From Nocardioides sp. R-C-SC26 (GTDB taxonomy: Bacteria > Actinomycetota > Actinomycetes > Propionibacteriales > Nocardioidaceae), in assembly GCF_021246465.1 (NCBI RefSeq), contig NZ_JAHRHK010000003.1:115025-179024 (forward strand): DNA of 64,000 bases. Reading direction: 5' to 3'. The notes under the pieces are model-generated. The model was not told where the DNA came from, ran no database searches, and worked only from the letters and a program-made list of their open reading frames with translations. Made by a program: the position numbers and the translations under genes. This document shows positions 59,220-64,000 of the stretch, one piece after another (the first letter of the stretch is position 1; each line of letters opens with the position of its first letter).

Positions 59220-60251
59220 TCAGGTCGTGTCCGGCGGATCCGAATCGGAGTCGGTCGCGGTCTCGCTGTCCTGGCGGGCGAACTGCTCGCGGATCGAGGC
59301 GCCGATCAGGTCGGCGCCCTCGGCCGGGATCAGGACGTCGCGCATCTGACCGTCGGGCTTCTCCGGGCCGATGACGGCGAGCGCTTCGAGGGCGTACATC
59401 ACGCCGACCGCGCGGGCGTAGCTGATGCGGAGCTTGCGCTGGAGCATCGACCTCGACGGGAACTGGTGCTCGACGACGAGCTCGGCCGCGGCGATCAGGG
59501 TGTCGTCGATCTCCTCGTCGGTGAGCTCAGGCGCCTCCGGCGGGTCGACGTCGTCGTCGGTGCTGGCGTCGTCGACCAGGTAGTTGACCGGGGCGAGGAA
59601 GCCCGACACGTGCGGGTCTGACTTCGGGTAGTCGATGCGGGCGGTCTCGCCCTCACCCGCGAACTGGATCCGCACCGGGCCGTGCGCGTGCTTCCCGACC
59701 TTCGCGAGACGCTCCAACAACTCGGGGTCGGAGACGTGCTCAGCGGTGAGGTCGGAGACGAACCCGTCGGCAGCGGGGCGCCAGTCGGGGAAGTCACCCG
59801 AGGCGACCTCGAGGTAGACCTTCTCCACGTCGGGGACGGTGAGCACGACGTAGGTCGGCTCCATCCCTTCCAACATCGCCGGGTCCGAGCCGGCGGGCAG
59901 CCGCTGGTCGAAGTCGATGCGGACCTGCACGGTGCCGGGGATGTAGTCGTCGCCCTCCCGGGCCACGAGCGAGCAGACGTAGCCGAGCAGGCCACGACCG
60001 CGGCCGTCGGCGTCGCGGACGACCACGACACGGTCCGGTGCTTCGTCGATCGAGGGCGGGGCCGCGAAGTCCAGGTCAGGCACCCAGACCTTCAACAGCA
60101 TGCGCCGGTCAGTGGTGGAGAGCAGCACGCCGCGGCCGTCGTACTCCTCGATCGCGACCGTCTTGTAGACGATCGCGTCCGACTTGTTCGTGCCGCACGC
60201 GACAGCGACCGCGAGCCACCCGTGGCCGATCTCTCTGCCGTCGAACCTCAT
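59220..60251 (-). CDS. sliding-clamp-like protein fused to FtsK-gamma winged helix
   Basis: 343 aa. Residues 1-230 show a beta-clamp-like arrangement (IVYKTVAIEEYDGRGVLLST, RRMLLKVWVPDLDF, YVVLTVPDVEKVYLEV) as in phage DnaN-like proteins. Residues 248-309 (EIDDTLIAAAELVVEHQFP, SMLQRKLRISYARAVGVMYA) are an FtsK/SpoIIIE gamma domain, which reads KOPS-type DNA. The C-terminus is acidic. Clamp assignment moderate; gamma domain strong. Coupled by ATGA. Confidence 0.75.
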   Translation of the reverse strand: MRFDGREIGHGWLAVAVACGTNKSDAIVYKTVAIEEYDGRGVLLSTTDRRMLLKVWVPDLDFAAPPSIDEAPDRVVVVRDADGRGRGLLGYVCSLVAREGDDYIPGTVQVRIDFDQRLPAGSDPAMLEGMEPTYVVLTVPDVEKVYLEVASGDFPDWRPAADGFVSDLTAEHVSDPELLERLAKVGKHAHGPVRIQFAGEGETARIDYPKSDPHVSGFLAPVNYLVDDASTDDDVDPPEAPELTDEEIDDTLIAAAELVVEHQFPSRSMLQRKLRISYARAVGVMYALEALAVIGPEKPDGQMRDVLIPAEGADLIGASIREQFARQDSETATDSDSDPPDTT

Positions 60252-60487
60252 GCTGCCTTCCCTCCCTTCACCAGAGTCAGAGCTGCGCGGGCGGCCTGAG
60301 AGCCGGCCATCGCGAACAGGGCACGGAACTCCGGGCCGCACGTCGGGTGCGTCGTCTCCCCGATCGCGGTCGGAACCTTCGACTGGCACTCCGGGCACGT
60401 CGGGCCCAGGTCCTCAGGCCCGTAGAACCGCTGCTCCCTGCGGAGTCGCTCGGCCTTCGACGCCGCGATCACGTGCGCTGTCGGCAT
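60248..60487 (-). CDS. 79-aa zinc-ribbon protein
   Basis: 79 aa. CPECQSK...HPTCG gives a short zinc site. The helical C-terminus (LFAMAGSQAARAALTLVK) is basic. Coupled to the clamp-like gene. Unassigned. Confidence 0.6.
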   Translation of the reverse strand: MPTAHVIAASKAERLRREQRFYGPEDLGPTCPECQSKVPTAIGETTHPTCGPEFRALFAMAGSQAARAALTLVKGGKAA

Positions 60488-60642
60488 CAGGCACCGCCCC
60501 GGAGCAGCACGAACCACACCAGCACGGCGAACCCGAGCACCACGACCCAGCCGATGAGCACCGCGGCAGCCATCACCGCGAGACCCCGCAGGACCTCCCA
60601 CCACGACGGACCGAACTCCCGCCGAGCCATCGGGGCGCTCAT
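60487..60642 (-). CDS. 51-aa membrane protein
   Basis: 51 aa, one long or two short membrane helices (about 18-46: WEVLRGLAVMAAAVLIGWVV and following). Coupled by ATGA and TGATG. Unassigned. Confidence 0.6.
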   Translation of the reverse strand: MSAPMARREFGPSWWEVLRGLAVMAAAVLIGWVVVLGFAVLVWFVLLRGGA

Positions 60643-60923
60643 CGGGACCTCGCCACGCTGCGGGCGTTCTGACCCGGCAGCGCACCGTGTCCCTGGACGG
60701 GCGCCGACGTCGGCGACGTCATGCCGCCTGCGACGGTCTGGCCGTCGATGATGTCGCGCACTTGCTCCGGTCGGTACCGCACATCGCGGCCGAGCCGGAC
60801 GTGCGGCCAGTTCTTCGCGCGACGCCACTTCGCGACCTGCGCCGCCGACGTCTGGAGGATCTCCGCGAGGTCCTTCTCGGTCAGGAGCGGCTCCACCGCC
60901 GCGCTCCCCCGCCGGGCGCTCAC
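60639..60923 (-). CDS. excisionase-like helix-turn-helix protein
   Basis: 94 aa. LLTEKDLAEILQTSAAQVAK with RLGRDVRYRPEQVRDII is the MerR/excisionase-type HTH_17 fold. The C-terminal 25 residues are disordered. It is the second gene of the early operon, so it could be the excisionase or an early regulator. GTG coupled to the cro-like gene. Confidence 0.75.
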   Translation of the reverse strand: MSARRGSAAVEPLLTEKDLAEILQTSAAQVAKWRRAKNWPHVRLGRDVRYRPEQVRDIIDGQTVAGGMTSPTSAPVQGHGALPGQNARSVARSR

Positions 60924-61198
60924 GCCGGCACCCGGTCTTCCGAAGCTGGTCCCGCGTTGGACTGAAGGATCCGTTCGGCTGAGGTAGCCAGTTCTGTCAC
61001 TGAGACGCCCGAGATCCGAGCGACGCGAACCAACTCCGGGAACGTGAACGGGAGCCGCCCGTTCACGCGACGCGAGAACGTCGTGAGCGGGATAGCCGAC
61101 TGCTCGGCGGCCTCTGCAAGCGAGAGCCCCGCAGCGGTCACCGCCCCGTGCACCGCCCGGCCGATTGCCACGGCCTCCCGGTCGATCTGCGTTGTCAT
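60920..61198 (-). CDS. Cro-like XRE regulator
   Basis: 92 aa. One helix-turn-helix (LSLAEAAEQSAIPLTTFSRR, about 25-55). First gene of the early operon, divergent from the repressor. The leaderless ATG lies 7 nt behind a complete promoter with an operator in its spacer. It likely represses the repressor promoter during lytic growth. Confidence 0.82.
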   Translation of the reverse strand: MTTQIDREAVAIGRAVHGAVTAAGLSLAEAAEQSAIPLTTFSRRVNGRLPFTFPELVRVARISGVSVTELATSAERILQSNAGPASEDRVPA

Positions 61199-61205
61199 GC
61201 CCGGA

Positions 61206-61234
61206 ACGCTACGTGCCAAATCTGGCACGGTCAA
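61206..61234 (-). promoter_or_regulatory. early lytic promoter with embedded operator
   Basis: On the minus strand: -35 TTGACC (61,229-61,234), 17-nt spacer, -10 TAGCGT (61,206-61,211). The spacer holds the palindrome GTGCCA-nnnn-TGGCAC (61,213-61,228). Repressor binding would block open-complex formation directly. Confidence 0.75.
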
Positions 61235-61243
61235 GATCATCAC

Positions 61244-61259
61244 ATGTCAGATATGGCGC
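61244..61259. promoter_or_regulatory. second operator-like site
   Basis: A 16-bp sequence matching the embedded operator at 12 of 16 positions (ATGTCA-nnnn-TGGCGC), 31 bp from the first centre (about three turns). This suits cooperative binding. Confidence 0.6.
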
Positions 61260-61276
61260 GTTTCGTGCCGAAGCAG

Positions 61277-61282
61277 TACTCT
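61277..61282 (+). promoter_or_regulatory. -10 box for repressor gene
   Basis: TACTCT, 8 nt before the repressor ATG, so the repressor mRNA is probably leaderless. CGTGCC half-sites on both sides of this box suggest autoregulation. Confidence 0.55.
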
Positions 61283-61290
61283 TTCGTGCC

Positions 61291-61623
61291 ATGACCGAAC
61301 AGGACGCGCGCGACTTTGTCTCCGCGCTCGGAGCGGAGATCGCCTACTGGCGGAGAGTTCGCGGCCTGTCTCGCGACCAACTGGCCGCGCGGGTCGACAT
61401 CTCTGCGACCACGCTGGGCCGTATCGAGCGTGGAAGCATCGACTCCGCGGCACCGACTCCCGACGTGTGGCGTATCGCCGCGGCGCTCGGCCTCCAATTC
61501 TCTGACCTGGTGCGCCGCACGGAAGATGCGATGGGTATGGCCGCCGGTGAATCTGAGCCGGTCGCGGCTCACGACTCCGAGGGCACGATCGAGGAAGAGC
61601 AGGAAGCACCGGACTTCCCGTGA
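61291..61623 (+). CDS. XRE-family prophage repressor
   Basis: 110 aa. The helix-turn-helix SRDQLAARVDISATTLGRIE (about 25-50) and an acidic C-terminal tail (EEEQEAPDFP). It has no peptidase domain, so induction cannot go by LexA-type self-cleavage. The ImmA-like protease encoded next, with a GTGA overlap, is the likely inactivator. Confidence 0.85.
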   Translation: MTEQDARDFVSALGAEIAYWRRVRGLSRDQLAARVDISATTLGRIERGSIDSAAPTPDVWRIAAALGLQFSDLVRRTEDAMGMAAGESEPVAAHDSEGTIEEEQEAPDFP

Positions 61624-62183
61624 GCACGGCCACCCTCGTCGCGGGAGCGGTCGCCGGCGCGTCTGTCGGTGGCGGCCTGTACAACTTGCGGCGCGTCATC
61701 GTCGCGTCACTCGGGCACGGCGGGCGCCGGAGAATGGGGATGCCAGGCGGCCATGACGACCCGGTGAACGAGCAGCGCTTCGCCGAGCTCATCGACCTCT
61801 GCGCCGAACACCACATCGCCGTCGAGTGGGCCGACCTGGGCCCGATCCGGCACGGCCAGTACCTACGCCGCCGGCGTCTCATCGAGCTGAACCGCAACCT
61901 CACCCTCCGCCAGCTCGTCGCCGGACTCGCCCACGAGTTCGCGCACTACGCGCACGACGACGGCTGCTCCACCGCCCGCGCGGAGCGCCGTGCCTGGGAG
62001 TACGCCGCACGGCTCCTCATCACCCCCGACGAGTACGCGGCCGCCGAGGCCGCCGTCGGCCCGAGCGTCAACGCCATCGCCGTCGAGCTCGACCTCACCG
62101 GCGTGCTCGTCGAAGCATGGCGACGCTGGTGGCGCAACACCGGCCGCTGGGACAGCGCGACCGTCTGCCGCGACGTCGGGTGA
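61620..62183 (+). CDS. ImmA/IrrE-family metallopeptidase
   Basis: 187 aa. The zinc motif HEFAHYAHDD (H105, E106, H109) and downstream EYAARLLITPDEY are typical of ImmA/IrrE proteins that degrade their partner XRE repressor after DNA damage. A hydrophobic N-terminal stretch (about 5-20) may tether it to the membrane; an internal ATG near codon 40 would remove it. Coupled to the repressor. Confidence 0.88.
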   Translation: MSTATLVAGAVAGASVGGGLYNLRRVIVASLGHGGRRRMGMPGGHDDPVNEQRFAELIDLCAEHHIAVEWADLGPIRHGQYLRRRRLIELNRNLTLRQLVAGLAHEFAHYAHDDGCSTARAERRAWEYAARLLITPDEYAAAEAAVGPSVNAIAVELDLTGVLVEAWRRWWRNTGRWDSATVCRDVG

Positions 62184-62223
62184 ACCTGCCCCCGAGCTCG
62201 CCGCTTCGCCCTAACCTTCGGCC

Positions 62224-63027
62224 ATGATCACTCGCCTTCACGTCTCCGGAGTCGCCGTGGCCGCCGCGATGGTGCTCTCCTCCTGCTCCTCTTCTGATCG
62301 GGAGGCTCCAGCGGATTCCAACGAGAGCGCGACCTCGGCTGCGGCGAGTCCGAGCGCTGCGCGCGAGTCCACGGGGGCATCGGACGAGGACTTGCTGACC
62401 TACTTCCAGGCGGTTGCACACCCAGTGCGTCCCAAGGTCCGTGCGGCGCTGAAGGTTACCGAGCCTGGCTCTCCCGCCGCGCTCTACATCACCCACCAGG
62501 CGGCGCTGGAACAGGCGCTGACGGACGCCGGCTCGCCGTCAGAGCCTGACGAGTTGAGCGAGAGGGACGGCGTGTTCGTCAGCTGCGCTGCGACCGAAGA
62601 TGACTGCGCACGCTATGGCAACATCGAGTCTGAGGGGGACAAGCTTTCCGCATTCACAGTGCAGGGAAAATCGATCGAGGGTCGCCTGCTGCCGGGTCGG
62701 CCGCGAACTTACTCCGTTGGTGGCCTAGCAAAGGCTCGCTTGATCAGTGCCTATCGAGCGCGTTCCGGCGATCTCTTCGCCACTCTCGACGTTCGCAACG
62801 TCGCCTCATCCCCGATCTCGTTCGAGTCTCGAACTGCGTACATCGCCGCCAACGGCCGGCAGGCCAACGTGGCGGGCTCCTACGGCCCCACTGCGCTGAT
62901 GCCTGGCTCGCGTGCCACCTACGCACTGACCTTCTCTGGGGCGAGCCTGGGCGGGACGCTGCACGTCGAGATGTACTCGGAGTCGGGGGCACCGTCATCG
63001 GGCGGCGTTGACATTGAACTCAATTGA
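62224..63027 (+). CDS. prophage-encoded lipoprotein
   Basis: 267 aa. Signal peptide and lipobox VLSSC (Cys21), a Ser/Ala linker to about 50, then a helical region and a C-terminal Ig-like beta domain (LFATLDVRNVASSPISFES, RATYALTFSGASLGGTLHVE). The leaderless ATG lies 6 nt after TAACCT, so it is expressed in the lysogen. Location beside the immunity genes suggests superinfection exclusion or another surface role; unproven. Confidence 0.78.
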   Translation: MITRLHVSGVAVAAAMVLSSCSSSDREAPADSNESATSAAASPSAARESTGASDEDLLTYFQAVAHPVRPKVRAALKVTEPGSPAALYITHQAALEQALTDAGSPSEPDELSERDGVFVSCAATEDDCARYGNIESEGDKLSAFTVQGKSIEGRLLPGRPRTYSVGGLAKARLISAYRARSGDLFATLDVRNVASSPISFESRTAYIAANGRQANVAGSYGPTALMPGSRATYALTFSGASLGGTLHVEMYSESGAPSSGGVDIELN

Positions 63028-63035
63028 GTTCAATG
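63012..63035. terminator. perfect 24-bp palindrome at lipoprotein stop
   Basis: Two 12-nt arms (CATTGAACTCAA and its complement) with no spacer, spanning the lipoprotein stop codon. It can fold as a hairpin with a 4-nt AATT loop. Possible bidirectional terminator with the facing collagen-like gene, or a dimeric protein site. Confidence 0.6.
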
Positions 63036-63084
63036 CAGGACTGGCCCTGCCTAGTTCCTCCCCGCGGGCGTCCCGCACTAGCTT

Positions 63085-63849
63085 TCAGTTAAAGGGAGTC
63101 GGGGCGGCAGTGCCGAGTTGTTCAACGGTGAAGGTCACGCGAGCAGTAAACGATGGGATGGGCAGGAACCGCTCGGGAAACGGTAGAGAAAGCGGCCCGA
63201 TGCACTCCGCTCCGATAGATAGACGTGTCGGCACCGACGGGATGAACTGCCCTAGCCCGAGGCGCTCATTGGACTGTCCAATTCCGTTCAAGGATCCGAA
63301 TCCAGGAAAAAGTCGAACCTCGGCGCCATCCGTACAGGACGAGAAGTCGCCACTCAGCAACTCAAGCGAAAGGGCCGTCACCCTGCTCCTCACAGGGAGT
63401 GTTGAATTCGAGAACTTAAGTGGTGCCATGTCGAGCACATCGCCTGCGAGGCCGTTGTTCACACCGTCGCCGGTGTATGACACGGTCCATGTGTAGACAG
63501 GCGGAACGGAGGCTCCACCCGAGGTACCCGCTGGCCCCTGCGGTCCTTGAGCCCCCGCGGGACCCGTGTCGCCCTTTGGTCCTTGCACTCCAGCGGGACC
63601 GGGCTGGCCAGCGGGCCCCTGAGGGCCGACCTGGCTCTCAATCGACTGGAGCAGAGCCTCCAGCGCCGCGGGCCTGAACCGGTCAAGCTTCAGGTCACCC
63701 CTGGCGATGTCCTGATTCTTGATCGAGCCGTCCTTGATGTCCCTGCCCGTCATCAATCGGTCAGCAGCGGCGCCAGCGCCACCAGCCGCAATCAGGGCGA
63801 GCGCAAGAACAGACGTAGCGGCAGTCGTGCGCGCAGCGGGACGCACCAT
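63085..63849 (-). CDS. secreted collagen-like protein
   Basis: 254 aa. Signal peptide (TSVLALALIAAGGAGAAA), then a DIKDGSIKNQDIARGDLK segment common to actinobacterial surface proteins. About 13 Gly-X-Y triplets (QGPAGQPGPAG... at about 75-110) and a C-terminal beta domain of about 135 residues with two Cys. AAGGAGA precedes the ATG. It is not a tail gene by location, so it is more likely lysogen surface cargo. Confidence 0.8.
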   Translation of the reverse strand: MVRPAARTTAATSVLALALIAAGGAGAAADRLMTGRDIKDGSIKNQDIARGDLKLDRFRPAALEALLQSIESQVGPQGPAGQPGPAGVQGPKGDTGPAGAQGPQGPAGTSGGASVPPVYTWTVSYTGDGVNNGLAGDVLDMAPLKFSNSTLPVRSRVTALSLELLSGDFSSCTDGAEVRLFPGFGSLNGIGQSNERLGLGQFIPSVPTRLSIGAECIGPLSLPFPERFLPIPSFTARVTFTVEQLGTAAPTPFN

Positions 63850-63944
63850 AAAAGTCTCCTTCGGTAGTGCGAGTCACCGGAGACTAGCCGCGCTGGCCGA
63901 CGCGAGTCGGTCAATCGAGGTGCGACTTACTGCGGGCGCGGCAC

Positions 63945-63968
63945 CCCACCGGGCTACTCGCCGGTGGG
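63945..63968. terminator. 8-bp stem-loop at end of right-edge gene
   Basis: CCCACCGG/CCGGTGGG with an 8-nt loop, covering the stop codon of the partial gene described next. The 100 bp between 63,850 and 63,944 contains no gene I can support. Confidence 0.6.
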
Positions 63969-64000
63969 TCTGACCGTCCAGCCGTCCCCGGCGGCGGCCT
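63954..64000 (-). CDS. 3' end of a gene running off the window
   Basis: An open frame reads GDGWTVRPTGE then TAG, entering from the right edge on the minus strand. Its location beyond the immunity region, where actinophages keep the integrase, makes an integrase possible. The 14 visible residues cannot decide. Confidence 0.4.
   Translation of the reverse strand, partial: AAAGDGWTVRPTGE

Larger units (their letters stand above)
16697..64000. mobile_element. siphovirus-type prophage (right end beyond window)
   Basis: The run holds lysis, tail, head, portal, terminase, early and immunity modules in one continuous order, at least 47 kb. The left border is taken as the tRNA 3' fragment. Head/tail modules are intact with no visible frameshifts, so the phage may be inducible. 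The integrase and right attachment site are not in the window. The exact left border is less certain than the prophage itself. Confidence 0.93.

Noticed and set aside
1-64000. CRISPR array
   Set aside because: No regularly spaced repeats of 24-40 bp with unique spacers were seen; the only longer perfect repeat is the 47-bp pair in the HNH gene.

Overview
The window is high-GC actinobacterial DNA. The GC-biased codon use, WhiB and DUF3263 families, MerR-DICT regulator, PhoP-type GTTCAC repeats and many leaderless genes (a TANNNT -10 box 6-8 nt before ATG or GTG) fit Actinomycetota, perhaps a Nocardioidaceae-like genus (Aeromicrobium or Nocardioides; inferred, not proven). It has two parts: host chromosome at about 1-16,690, and a siphovirus-type prophage from about 16,700 past the right edge.

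Host part. A phosphate-binding lipoprotein gene (pstS) sits behind PHO-box repeats. It is followed by a Nudix/histidine-phosphatase fusion, a cold shock protein, tRNA-Lys and a sulfotransferase. Next come partner-switching and stress regulators: a STAS protein, an RsbW-like ATPase, a MerR-DICT regulator, a pseudo-receiver LuxR protein, and a second ATPase regulator behind a sigma-B-like promoter. A lipid/CoA group follows (acyl-CoA dehydrogenase, Zn alcohol dehydrogenase, PaaI thioesterase behind a KstR-like palindrome), then NDH-2, a two-gene CrcB/Fluc fluoride channel, a minimal metallopeptidase and tRNA-Asp.

Prophage. A 24-bp tRNA 3'-end fragment at 16,697-16,720 marks the likely left attachment site. 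Reading rightward: edge cargo (DUF3263, a small hypothetical, a zinc-ribbon/membrane protein), lysis cassette (18.3-20.6 kb), tail fibres and tail tip (20.7-28.7), tape measure (28.7-33.0), tail chaperones, tail tube and connectors (33-37.4), capsid, decoration and scaffold (37.4-40.0), MuF, portal, terminase and HNH (40.2-46.1). A TIR-domain gene on the opposite strand separates late from early genes. The early operon (47.2-61.2 kb) holds DNA-modification, recombination and replication-interaction genes: RusA, an MmcB-like nuclease, DnaA domain IV, ASCH, two methyltransferases, WhiB, and a clamp-like protein fused to an FtsK-gamma domain. A divergent cro/repressor switch with an ImmA-like protease follows. 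The right end carries a lipoprotein, a collagen-like secreted protein and the 3' end of a gene running off the window. Late and early genes lie almost entirely on the minus strand in ATGA/GTGA-coupled chains. Suspected lysogenic cargo lies mostly on the plus strand behind its own leaderless promoters. No integrase, polymerase, primase or helicase is visible; the integrase is probably beyond 64 kb.

The strongest candidate for an undescribed system is the MuF-type capsid gene at 40,360-41,967. Its C-terminus is a complete-looking RelA/SpoT nucleotidyltransferase domain, and a tiny acidic protein overlaps its stop codon: a possible virion-delivered nucleotide-alarmone toxin with its immunity protein.
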